Positions 30,535 through 38,939 of a stretch of DNA of 64,000 nucleotides are shown here, in pieces. The stretch covers positions 1 to 64,000 of the forward strand of contig CAJJBN010000021.1 in NCBI GenBank assembly GCA_905182435.1. Direction: 5' to 3'. Positions within the stretch are counted from its first letter, which is position 1. Each line of letters opens with the position of its first letter. The notes beneath the pieces were generated by a model. That model did no database searches. It was not told where the DNA came from and saw nothing but the letters and a program-made list of their open reading frames with translations. This DNA comes from Opitutaceae bacterium BACL24 MAG-120322-bin51 (GTDB taxonomy: Bacteria; Verrucomicrobiota; Verrucomicrobiia; Opitutales; Coraliomargaritaceae). A program made the position numbers and the translations under genes.

Positions 30535-31963
30535 ATGAAACGCATCCTGATCCATAACCTCCTACTGCTGGCCCTCGCGTGTACAACATATGCCCAATTA
30601 GCGACTTCACCGGACATCCTTAAACGCACTTTTAATGACGCAGCATTCATTGACCGATTCATTGGATCCTACGCTGCACTGGCACAAAGGCGAGCCCAGC
30701 CCGAAACCTGAGGAGGTAAAGCTACTCAAAGAATTAGTGGAGCTCATTCCCCAAAAACCAGCCCAAGCCACAGAAATGCTTGAGGCGCAGGTCAACAACG
30801 GCAGCAGCGGCATGATGCAAATGGTCTTGGCTAATCTTTACTTTCAAGCCGGACGCCTACCAGAGGCGGCGGAAGCCTACCAAAAATGCCTACGTGATTA
30901 CCCAGAATTTCTGCGAGCACATAAGAACCTAGGCCTCCTCTATTTGCAGCAAGGTGAATTGGATAATGCCCTCCCCGCACTTTCACGTGCGGTTGAATTG
31001 GGCGATAACGACGGCCGTACCTTCGGCCTCATCGGCTACTGCCTCTTAAATAAAGGCAAATACATCCCTGCAGAAACTGCCTATCGTCAAGCAATACTAT
31101 GTAATCCAAGCAACCTTGACTGGACTAGGGGGCTCGCACAAACACTCTATAACTTAGCTAAATACGAAGAAGCACTCGCGCTCTTCAAGGATCTTGCGGC
31201 ACAAAACCCCGACGAACAAGAATACTGGAGCCTCATGGTGAATGTGTATCTAAATTTAGGCAATGAAGCGAAGGCAGCCGCCACTCTCGAAATTATTCGC
31301 CGGATGGATCAGGCCACTGCTGAAAACTTAGGTTTGCTGGGTGATATCTACCTTAATCAACAGGCCTTCTCCCTCGCCTTAGAAGCCTATCAAGAAGCAC
31401 TTCAAACTGGGCACGGATTACCAGCTGAAACACCATTAAGGACCGCAGACATACTCTACGCCTACGGCTCCTACGAACTCGCCGAACAGCTCATCAACGA
31501 CATACGTGCTAGCTATGACAACAGTCTCAATGCAGAGCAATTAATGAAACTACTCACTATTGAAGCTGGCCTTGCCAGTGTCCGAGGAGACGAGGCTGCG
31601 GCGCGCCAAACATTAGAGGAAATTGTCAAACAAGATGCGACCCAAGCAGGTGCGCTGATAGAACTCGCCCGCATTTACTACAAACAGGCCCGCAACTTGC
31701 GCTCCAAAATGACTCCAAATGATGCAGAAGTCGAAACGCAGATTAGCGAGCTCGTGCAACGTGCAATTCTCAAGCTTGAACAAGCCGCAAGGCATCAAGA
31801 CTTCCGCCTTGATGCACTCACCGAACACGGCCAGCTTCTCGTTAATGAGACTCAATACGCCAAAGCCTTGCCGCTACTCAAACGCGCCTATGACATAAAG
31901 CCAGGCACAAACCTGCAACGCTATATCAAACGCGTTGAAAGTGCAGTCGAAGCGCAACTCTAG
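30535..31963 (+). CDS. TPR-repeat periplasmic protein of the TonB operon, one-base frameshift
   Basis: Tetratricopeptide protein of about 475 residues if repaired. The first frame starts at ATG 30535 with a signal peptide (RILIHNLLLLALACTTYA) and continues SPDILKRTFNDAAFIDRFIGSYAALAQ until it fails near 30690. Removing one base of the AAA at 30686-30688 joins it to GEPSPKPEEVKLLKELVEL and at least eight TPR-like units (AAEAYQKCLRDYPEFLRAHKN and so on). The interval is one base longer than a multiple of three. Such a TPR protein closes many TonB2-type operons and is thought to be a scaffold; its exact role is not established. A start at 30635 would lack export signals and is unlikely. Confidence 0.85.
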
Positions 31964-32153
31964 CTGTCGAAATTTGCACTCTGCGCTGCAAATTGACGCC
32001 AATCTGCTCTATTTCCACAGAATCAATAGTGCGCGAGTCAAAATCATCATGCGCCAATTAATAACTGCCAAGTATAGTTAGATGGCTGACTGCCACCCAC
32101 TAAAATTAAGCTTAGACTTGGCAAACAGGTGAACATTCGCACAGTCAACCACA

Positions 32154-34280
32154 ATGACACCAGAAGAAGCACTGCAAAAATATTTCGGCATGCCCGCGTT
32201 TCGGGAACCGCAAGGCGATATTATACGCGCAGTGCTGGAGGGGAAGGATACGCTCGTCGTGATGCCAACCGGCGGCGGTAAAAGTCTCTGCTTCCAGTTA
32301 CCAGCGCTGCTGCTCCCTGGCGTCACCTTAGTTGTCTCGCCATTGATCGCACTGATGAAAGATCAGGTCGATGCGCTGCAAGCTCGCGGTCTACCAGCTG
32401 GCTTACTGAATAGCTCACAAACTCTGGAGCAACAACGGGAAACACTCGACGGCATCCGCCAGCGCACACTGAAACTCGTTTACGTCGCCCCGGAGCGTTT
32501 TCGGTCACAATCATTTCTCAATGCACTGTCGAAAGATGCGATCAGCCTGTTCGCGATCGATGAAGCACACTGCCTCTCACAATGGGGGCACGACTTCCGC
32601 CCCGACTACATGCGCCTCGGCGAAGCGCGCAAAGCCATCGGTAATCCGCCGTGCATTGCATTGACCGCGACGGCGACGCCGGATGTGCAGCTCGACATTA
32701 AGAAGAGCCTCGAAATGGAGGATGCCGCCGAGTTCGTAGCGGGATTTTCGCGTGACAATCTAAGCTTCAGAGTGCGTCAGACCAATTCGGACAACGACAA
32801 GATGCAAGCGCTGCAAGCGCTGATCAAGCAACACACGACCGGCATCATCTATTGTGCGACGCGTAAATCGGTGGATGCCGTGGCCAGTAAAATCGAGCAT
32901 CTAACTAGCTCTGTGATACGTTACCACGGCGGCCTCTCCGATCGCGACCGCAGTGCCGCACAGGAAAGCTTCATGACCGGCGGCGCCAATATCGTGGTCG
33001 CCACCAATGCCTTCGGCATGGGCATCGACCGCTCCGACATCCGCTTCGTCTGCCACTACGAAATGCCCGGCAGCGTCGAGGCCTACTATCAGGAAGGCGG
33101 ACGCGCCGGACGTGACGGCAAGCCCTCCGTGTGTGAAATGCTTTTTTCCTATGCGGACAAGCGCGTGCAGGACTTTTTCATCGACGGCGCCAATCCCGGC
33201 AAAGCACTGATCGCCGAAATCTTTGACCTACTCTGCGCGGAAAGTGACGCGCAGCACGAAGTGCGCCTACCCGTGGACGACCTCTGTGAGCGCGTCGGCC
33301 GCAAGGTCAATCCGATGGCAGTCAGCACCGCCATCTCGGTATTGGCTCGGCAAGGCTGGATCGAACGCTTCGACATCCCCGGTAAGCGGCTCAAAGGCAC
33401 GCGCATCAAGCAACTCGGCCAAAGTGGCAACAGCTTACCGATTGATGGCCAAGCGCTGGCCCTTAAAGCGGCTCGCGACGAAGAGCGCCTCAAGACCGTG
33501 ATCAGCTTTTCGTATGCGCAAAGCTGCCGCCAAAAATGGATCCTCGACTACTTCGGCGAACGCAACGGCGCAGACTGTAAGCGCTGCGACAATTGCAAAC
33601 AGGCCAAGAACCGCGCCGCCCGCGAGCCGAGCAAAGACGAATTCACACTCGTGCAGAAGGCCCTCAGCGGGGTCGCACGCATGAGTCGTCACCTCGGCTC
33701 CGATGAGTGGGCGCCACGTTTCGGCAAACGAAAGATCATCCAATGCCTACTCGGCAGCCAAAGCACCGCGATCCGCGACAGTGGCCTCGACGAGTTATCC
33801 ACACACGGCATCCTTAAGAGTGAAGGCAGCGCCTACGTGGATGCGCTGTTCGAATGCCTTGAACGCGCCGGCCTGGTGCAGACTGTCGTTGAGGGGAACT
33901 ACCCGTTGCTGCAATTAATGCCCACGGGCGCCCGAGTCATGCGTGGCGCAGAGCGTATCGACCTCGAACTGCCTGAACGCACCGCAGGGGCGCTTAGGCA
34001 TAAAAGCGGTAACTCAACCACTCCCTCCAATCGCAAAGGCAGCGAATTGGGAGGCATACTGGATCGCCGTCTGTATGGGCTGCTGGTTGGGCATCGTGCC
34101 AAGATGGCTGCTAAAACCGGCAAACCTGCGTTTACTGTATTCCCAAATTCGGTGCTCGTTGAGCTCGCCAATCAGAAACCTCAAACCGAACAAGAGGCCC
34201 TCGATATCAAAGGAATTGGGCCTGCTAAATTAAAATCCGTACTGCCAGAGTTCTTGAAAGTCATCCGCCTAAACAGTTAA
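32154..34280 (+). CDS. recQ: ATP-dependent DNA helicase RecQ
   Basis: A 708-residue 3'-5' DNA helicase for recombination and repair. Walker A MPTGGGKS (37-44), DEAH box 136-139 followed by CLSQWGHDFRPDY (aromatic-rich loop), motif V/VI region ATNAFGMGIDRSD and QEGGRAGRDG. The RecQ zinc site starts at Cys458, with CKRCDNC about 20 residues later. Winged-helix region (about 500-600) and an HRDC-like C terminus (RRLYGLLVGHRAKMA, IKGIGPAKL) complete the usual order. Stand-alone gene 190 bases after the TonB operon. Confidence 0.96.
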   Translation: MTPEEALQKYFGMPAFREPQGDIIRAVLEGKDTLVVMPTGGGKSLCFQLPALLLPGVTLVVSPLIALMKDQVDALQARGLPAGLLNSSQTLEQQRETLDGIRQRTLKLVYVAPERFRSQSFLNALSKDAISLFAIDEAHCLSQWGHDFRPDYMRLGEARKAIGNPPCIALTATATPDVQLDIKKSLEMEDAAEFVAGFSRDNLSFRVRQTNSDNDKMQALQALIKQHTTGIIYCATRKSVDAVASKIEHLTSSVIRYHGGLSDRDRSAAQESFMTGGANIVVATNAFGMGIDRSDIRFVCHYEMPGSVEAYYQEGGRAGRDGKPSVCEMLFSYADKRVQDFFIDGANPGKALIAEIFDLLCAESDAQHEVRLPVDDLCERVGRKVNPMAVSTAISVLARQGWIERFDIPGKRLKGTRIKQLGQSGNSLPIDGQALALKAARDEERLKTVISFSYAQSCRQKWILDYFGERNGADCKRCDNCKQAKNRAAREPSKDEFTLVQKALSGVARMSRHLGSDEWAPRFGKRKIIQCLLGSQSTAIRDSGLDELSTHGILKSEGSAYVDALFECLERAGLVQTVVEGNYPLLQLMPTGARVMRGAERIDLELPERTAGALRHKSGNSTTPSNRKGSELGGILDRRLYGLLVGHRAKMAAKTGKPAFTVFPNSVLVELANQKPQTEQEALDIKGIGPAKLKSVLPEFLKVIRLNS

Positions 34281-34379
34281 GCTACCCACAGTCAGCGACT
34301 TGTGGCATAACCCAAACAACCAACGAGGGTAAAAATTTTACTTGCACCCGTGACTGGAATACCTACTTTCCTTCGCTTT

Positions 34380-34577
34380 ATGAGCACAGACACTAAGAAA
34401 CTCAATCGCTCCCGCAACCCGATGGACTTCACGTTCAACGATGTAGAGCAACTCTCTCGCTTCATTACTGAAACGGGCAAGATCCTTCCTCGTAAAGACA
34501 CAGGCCTTTCCGCAAAGCATCAGCGTCGCATTACGAAACTCATCAAGCAGGGTCGTAACATGCTGACTATGCAGTAA
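34380..34577 (+). CDS. rpsR: Small ribosomal subunit protein bS18
   Basis: A 65-residue ribosomal protein recognised by [40 protein letters not shown]. It lacks the N-terminal cysteines of zinc-binding S18 forms. ATG 34380 gives a normal length; the ATG at 34350 would add ten residues that do not fit. In many bacteria rpsR lies in an operon with rpsF and ssb or rplI; here it stands alone with its own terminator, so it may be the only copy or a second one. Confidence 0.93.
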   Translation: MSTDTKKLNRSRNPMDFTFNDVEQLSRFITETGKILPRKDTGLSAKHQRRITKLIKQGRNMLTMQ

Positions 34578-34603
34578 GCTGCGTCACGAATATAGGACTT
34601 TCC

Positions 34604-34633
34604 AATCCTTCCTCATCAGAGGAAGGATTTTTT
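34604..34633 (+). terminator. Rho-independent terminator of rpsR
   Basis: AATCCTTCCT (34604-34613) pairs with AGGAAGGATT (34620-34629) across a six-base loop, followed by a T-run to 34633. Confidence 0.93.
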
Positions 34634-34655
34634 ATATCCACAATTCTAATCAACC

Positions 34656-35663
34656 ATGGACCACAGCAGCAAAGTCCTCGAAGCCACCGCAGCGAACTTA
34701 GCTCACTGTGCTGAATTACTGCGCAGCGACGAAGTCGTCGGCATGCCAACTGAGACCGTCTACGGCCTCGCGGGTAATGCGCTCAATGCCAGCAGCGTGC
34801 GCAAGATCTTCGCGGTCAAAGGCCGCCCGCTGCTGGACCCATTGATTGTGCACTTCAGCGACCTAGCAGCGGCTGAGGCACATATCGAAACGAACGATAG
34901 CGTACGCCAACTCGCAGCAGCCTTCTGGCCAGGGCCCCTGACCATGGTCGTGCCCAAGCAAGCAAGTATCCCAGACCTGGTAACGGCTGGCCTGCCTAGT
35001 GTGGCAATCCGCGTGCCACAGCACCCAGTCTTTCGCACGATTCTAAAGCGCCTCAACTTCCCACTGGCCGCACCTAGCGCTAACCCCTTCGGCTACGTCA
35101 GCCCGACGCTTGCCAGTCACGTGGCACATACCCTCGGCAGCCGCATTCAAGCGGTGCTCGATGGTGGCCCCTGCGACTTCGGACTCGAATCAACCATCAT
35201 TGATCTGCGCAATCCACAAGTACCCGTCATTCTTAGGCACGGCCCAGTGACGGAAGCGCAGATTAACCAAATCCTGCAGGTCGAAGTGTCCACACACAGT
35301 GGTGCCAGTAATGACACTGCCCCGCAAAGTGCCCCGGGCCTGCTGACCAAGCACTACAGTCCCAGAGCCCGAGTCACTCTACTTCCGCACGGCGAGACAT
35401 TAACCGCCGACGCTGCGCCCGAATCAGGGATTGCCCTCGTCTGCAATCAAAAGCCCACCTGGCATACTGGTCAGGCCAATATCTTCTGGCTCTCCGAAAC
35501 AGGTGAGCTCAACGAAATCGCCCACAACCTATTTGAGTTAATTCAACGACTCGACCAGCAAGGCTACCAACAACTATGCATCGAACAGGCAGCAGAAGAG
35601 GGACTCGGCCATGCGATCAACGATCGACTCCGCCGCGCCGCTGCCAAGCTCGAGGCTGAGTGA
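34656..35663 (+). CDS. Threonylcarbamoyl-AMP synthase, Sua5 type
   Basis: A 335-residue cytoplasmic enzyme that makes threonylcarbamoyl-AMP from threonine, bicarbonate and ATP for the t6A modification of tRNA. The YrdC domain (about 10-205) shows PTETVYGLAGNA, KGRPLLDPLIVH and APSANPFGYVSPT. A linker with SAPGLLTKHYSPRA leads into the smaller Sua5 domain (about 235-335), so it is the long Sua5 form, not the short TsaC. Starts 23 bases after the rpsR terminator. Confidence 0.95.
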   Translation: MDHSSKVLEATAANLAHCAELLRSDEVVGMPTETVYGLAGNALNASSVRKIFAVKGRPLLDPLIVHFSDLAAAEAHIETNDSVRQLAAAFWPGPLTMVVPKQASIPDLVTAGLPSVAIRVPQHPVFRTILKRLNFPLAAPSANPFGYVSPTLASHVAHTLGSRIQAVLDGGPCDFGLESTIIDLRNPQVPVILRHGPVTEAQINQILQVEVSTHSGASNDTAPQSAPGLLTKHYSPRARVTLLPHGETLTADAAPESGIALVCNQKPTWHTGQANIFWLSETGELNEIAHNLFELIQRLDQQGYQQLCIEQAAEEGLGHAINDRLRRAAAKLEAE

Positions 35664-35904
35664 ACTGAACGATTAGAAGCCTCAACACTCCTGTCAACGC
35701 AAGGCGCTGGGAGGCACTAAGCCAAGAGCACGGTCGGCAGATCTCGCAACTGAACGGAACGCATTCAAAGTAGAGATCGGTGGAAGGAACAACCGTTGCG
35801 ACGTCCAGATTGGTCCTGAAATGATGTAACTGTGTCCCCACGGAAGCCCTTTACCCGATTGCAATACTTTACGCTCCCACAGCAATCGAGGATGAAGCAC
35901 AAAA
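35664..35904. other. Intergenic stretch with no recognised gene, possible degraded repeat
   Basis: About 240 bases between the Sua5 gene and the terminator of the minus-strand exopolysaccharide genes. A minus-strand frame of 68 codons (35694-35900, GTG start, WERKVLQSGKG) is open but has no features of a real protein. It holds the word GGGGACACAGTTAC on the minus strand (about 35828-35841), which reminds me of ends of REP-like or transposase-linked repeats; this is a weak recollection only. Confidence 0.4.
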
Positions 35905-35932
35905 AAGACCCGCCGTAACTGGCGGGTCTTTT
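35901..35932 (-). terminator. Rho-independent terminator, usable from both sides
   Basis: AAGACCCGCC (35905-35914) and GGCGGGTCTT (35921-35930) form a perfect 10-base stem with a six-base loop. Six A at 35901-35906 give the U-run for the minus-strand genes ending at 35956; the T-run on the plus side is shorter. Confidence 0.93.
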
Positions 35933-35955
35933 GTCAATTCATTCGAAGGAGCCGC

Positions 35956-38217
35956 CTAAGGCCGAGGCTCCATTTCAGGTTCCACCGAACCAGCAAGCTC
36001 TTCTTCTAATTCCACATCATGGCGGATATAATAATCCTGATAGGCCTTATCAGAGTAGCTGGAATAGTAGTAACTCGCGAGTGTACTCGAGATATTATTC
36101 AGAATCGCGCCAAATACAGGCGTATTCGACTCCCAGAGTCGGCGGACATTCTGCACCGCAGTCTTACGCTTCACGGTATTAAACTTGATCACGTAGAGCA
36201 CACCATCAGCCAGCGGTAGCAGGTTAAGCACGTCACTTACGGCCGCAAGCGGTGGAGAGTCGATCACGATTCGATCATAACGATCACGCAATTCAGCCAG
36301 CATCGACTCAAACTTGGCGCTATTAAGCACCTGCGTTGGATTCTTCGACTTACCCCCAGATGGCAACACATCCAGATTCGGATATACTTCCGTCATAATC
36401 ACCTCTTCCAACCCCACGTTTTTTTCAACGTAGTCCAACAACCCGTACTCATTCTCTAACTGCAACGAACGGGCAACATTCGGCAGACGAAGGTCACCGT
36501 CCAAGAGCAAGGTCTTCTCGCCATGATTCGCAAATGTCAGCGCCAGATTCGAGCTGATGAAAGACTTTCCTTCACCCGGAACCGTGCTAGTCGTCACGAT
36601 CACCTTCGCATTCTTACTCTCATCACTGAGCTTCAGCGCAGAGTGAATCGAACGAAACGACTCAGTCACGTGGCGATCGACATTCGAAGCAACTGCCTGT
36701 GCTTTTGAACTCGAATCCAACTTCTTAATCCGCGGAACGACACCCAGCATCGAAAGCCCAATCGTGCCTTCGATATCGAACGCGCTCTTCACTCGGTCGT
36801 CTAAAAAGGCGACCACAAAAATCAAGCCCGCGCCGACCGCCAAGCCACCAAATAAGCCGGCCGCTAAGTTCATCACAATATTCGGCGAGGAGTGGCGCAA
36901 CGGCGGCAAGGCCTCATCGATCACACGGGAATTTGGATTCTTCAAATTCACCGCCGCTCTCTCTTGCGTCATACGACCAACCAGCGCTTGTAAAAAGCCC
37001 TGCTGGACGTTCATCTCACGCTCCAAGGAGCTGTATTCGACACGCGTCTTACTCAATTGAATGAGTTCAACCTCTTTCTCGGCAAGTCGCTGACTCGCAA
37101 GCTCGAAATTACTCTTCGATTCAGCATACGCAGCGCCGAGCTTATCGACCGAGTTCGCAACCGCCAACGCCAACTCTGCTTCAGACTCCTGCAAGGTCTG
37201 CAGCTGCTGAATCATCACAGGATGCTTTTCACGATAACGTTTCGATAACGAAGATATTTGAATCTTCGTCCCAGACATACGTTCCAACAGGTTCGAAACA
37301 CGCGACTGCTCAGCAATAAAAGACAATTCCCAAAGATTCTTGTCCTCTCGACGATAGCTCTCGATCAAATTCCAGCGAGTCTCGAGGTTATCATTCATGT
37401 TCTTAGTATTGAGTTTAATCTCGTTCAAGCGTGCGAGCTGTGTGCCAGCGATATTTTCACGACTATCCAAAGACACCGCATTGTTCTGCTCACGATACTC
37501 CGCCATCTTCAACTCCAGCTCTTCAACTCGCTCCTTCTGCTGATCAGCGCGAATGCGCAAATCCTCAACTGCTTTCATCGAACCATCAATGTTGAGCGTC
37601 AGATTATAATTGATGAACTCATCCGCAAACAGATTGGCAACGCGTGCAGCAATGATTGGATCAGGATGCGTATATCCCACGCCGATCATAAGGCTCATGC
37701 GCTGCGGCATGACCTTACGATTCTTGCCTAACAGCTCTGCTGGAGAAAGTGGGCCAGTAAAGCTCAATACATCTGCGTAAGGTGCCATGAACCGTTCACG
37801 TTCATCATCCTGCAGGCGCCGCTCCACTCCTCTGACAATCGTGCCACTATTTAAAACACTGATCTGCGTATTTAAATCCTCGGCCGATCGAATTTGATTC
37901 GGCTCCAACTCTGCACTCGCCATCGCCGAAGGATCATCGCGCAACAATTGAACCATCGCGACCGCGGTATACACCTTGGTCTTATTAAAGGTATAAAGAA
38001 TGGAGCCAGAAAAGATAATAAAAAACGCCACAATCAGATACCAGACTCGCTCGCGAAACATAAGAGCATAATCCTTAAAAGAGCGTTGAGGCGCACCACC
38101 GCCGCCATAGCCAGCGCCACCAGAACTTCCATCAGAATAGCCGTACCCGCCATAACCGCCATAACCATAACCACCCGAATTCGGGTCGGGGGCGCCTCTT
38201 ACATAATCATTTTTCAT
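35956..38217 (-). CDS. Wzc-like polysaccharide co-polymerase and tyrosine autokinase
   Basis: A 753-residue inner-membrane protein controlling chain length and export of an exopolysaccharide. An N-terminal cytoplasmic tail is extremely rich in Gly and Tyr (about 11-45). Then come a Wzz domain with a first membrane helix (about 60-80), a long periplasmic coiled coil (about 190-420), a second helix (about 455-480) and a bacterial tyrosine kinase. Walker A is PGEGKS (547-552), Walker B Asp653 in RIVIDSPPLA, and the C-terminal tyrosine cluster reads YYYSSYSDKAYQDYY. Autophosphorylation of that cluster regulates assembly in known Wzc proteins. The N-terminal Tyr-rich tail is unusual. Cotranscribed with the Wza-like gene 18 bases upstream. 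Confidence 0.93.
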   Translation of the reverse strand: MKNDYVRGAPDPNSGGYGYGGYGGYGYSDGSSGGAGYGGGGAPQRSFKDYALMFRERVWYLIVAFFIIFSGSILYTFNKTKVYTAVAMVQLLRDDPSAMASAELEPNQIRSAEDLNTQISVLNSGTIVRGVERRLQDDERERFMAPYADVLSFTGPLSPAELLGKNRKVMPQRMSLMIGVGYTHPDPIIAARVANLFADEFINYNLTLNIDGSMKAVEDLRIRADQQKERVEELELKMAEYREQNNAVSLDSRENIAGTQLARLNEIKLNTKNMNDNLETRWNLIESYRREDKNLWELSFIAEQSRVSNLLERMSGTKIQISSLSKRYREKHPVMIQQLQTLQESEAELALAVANSVDKLGAAYAESKSNFELASQRLAEKEVELIQLSKTRVEYSSLEREMNVQQGFLQALVGRMTQERAAVNLKNPNSRVIDEALPPLRHSSPNIVMNLAAGLFGGLAVGAGLIFVVAFLDDRVKSAFDIEGTIGLSMLGVVPRIKKLDSSSKAQAVASNVDRHVTESFRSIHSALKLSDESKNAKVIVTTSTVPGEGKSFISSNLALTFANHGEKTLLLDGDLRLPNVARSLQLENEYGLLDYVEKNVGLEEVIMTEVYPNLDVLPSGGKSKNPTQVLNSAKFESMLAELRDRYDRIVIDSPPLAAVSDVLNLLPLADGVLYVIKFNTVKRKTAVQNVRRLWESNTPVFGAILNNISSTLASYYYSSYSDKAYQDYYIRHDVELEEELAGSVEPEMEPRP

Positions 38218-38235
38218 AGGTATTCTTAATGTAAA

Positions 38236-38877
38236 TTAGATAATTCTTTCAGGCACCCAAATCGTGTCGCCCTCGTTTAACACTAGATCTGTTACGTCTG
38301 GATCTTGCACGACCTTAGAGAAGTTAACCTCCATTTGTCTGGTACGCCCATCCTGATCCACCCGTTTAATCTTAATCGCTCTAGGGTTGCCCATACGCGT
38401 GACGCCACCAACCATAGAGAGCGCCTCGGTCAGTGTTAAATCACGGTCTGGCGGAATATTAACCACGCCGGGGCTGCGCACTGAACCGAGAATATGCAGC
38501 ACCTTCGGCGAAAATGACACCACCAACAATGAAATTTGCGGATCCACCAAGTAATCGCGGTTATATAAATCAGTGATCAATGACTTACCCTCTCCGACCG
38601 TCATCCCCGCGAGCTTGACCTTGCCCACCAATGCCAAGGATACGGTGCCGTCGCCTTCAATGCGGACTGACTTATTCAAATCACGCTCCTGATAGACATC
38701 GAGTTCAATTACGTCCGAAACTTTAAGCACGTAGTTACTCCCAACAACCATGCCGACCGCAGCGCCTCCACTGCTAGAGGAGGAAGAATCGGCACCACCA
38801 GCGCCAGCATCTTGCCCCGACAGGGCCGCAATGCAGAACAACAAATAGAGTACAAGTGAAGGTAGTAAATGTTTCAT
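38236..38877 (-). CDS. Wza-like polysaccharide export protein
   Basis: A 213-residue outer-membrane export protein. Signal sequence about 1-21; Gly/Ser/Ala-rich linker; poly_export domain from about 50 (NYVLKVSDVIELDVYQERDLNKSV, then DGTVSLALVGKVKLAGMT), then a SLBB-type repeat (VLHILGSVRSPGVVNIPPDRDLTLTEALSMVGG split over two strands). No C-terminal membrane helix is seen, so it is a short version. Pairs with the Wzc-like protein just downstream. Confidence 0.93.
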   Translation of the reverse strand: MKHLLPSLVLYLLFCIAALSGQDAGAGGADSSSSSSGGAAVGMVVGSNYVLKVSDVIELDVYQERDLNKSVRIEGDGTVSLALVGKVKLAGMTVGEGKSLITDLYNRDYLVDPQISLLVVSFSPKVLHILGSVRSPGVVNIPPDRDLTLTEALSMVGGVTRMGNPRAIKIKRVDQDGRTRQMEVNFSKVVQDPDVTDLVLNEGDTIWVPERII

Positions 38878-38882
38878 AAATT

Positions 38883-38909
38883 AAAAAATGCCTCTGAAGA
38901 GAGGCATTT
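38883..38909 (-). terminator. Rho-independent terminator on minus strand
   Basis: AAATGCCTCT (38886-38895) pairs with AGAGGCATTT (38900-38909) with loop GAAG; on the minus strand the stem is followed by a U-run. It ends the outer-membrane barrel gene and separates it from the wza-wzc pair, which may be read through or have its own promoter. Confidence 0.88.
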
Positions 38910-38939
38910 CGACCCGAAGGACAAGGGGAAGTTCAAAAA

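Noticed and set aside
35694..35900. Minus-strand 68-codon frame between Sua5 gene and terminator
   Set aside because: GTG start, no domain, no ribosome-binding site, lies before the terminator of the wzc transcript; kept only as an intergenic note.
37258..37731. Plus-strand open frame of 157 codons in the Wzc-like gene
   Set aside because: Antisense to a coiled-coil region; biased composition only.
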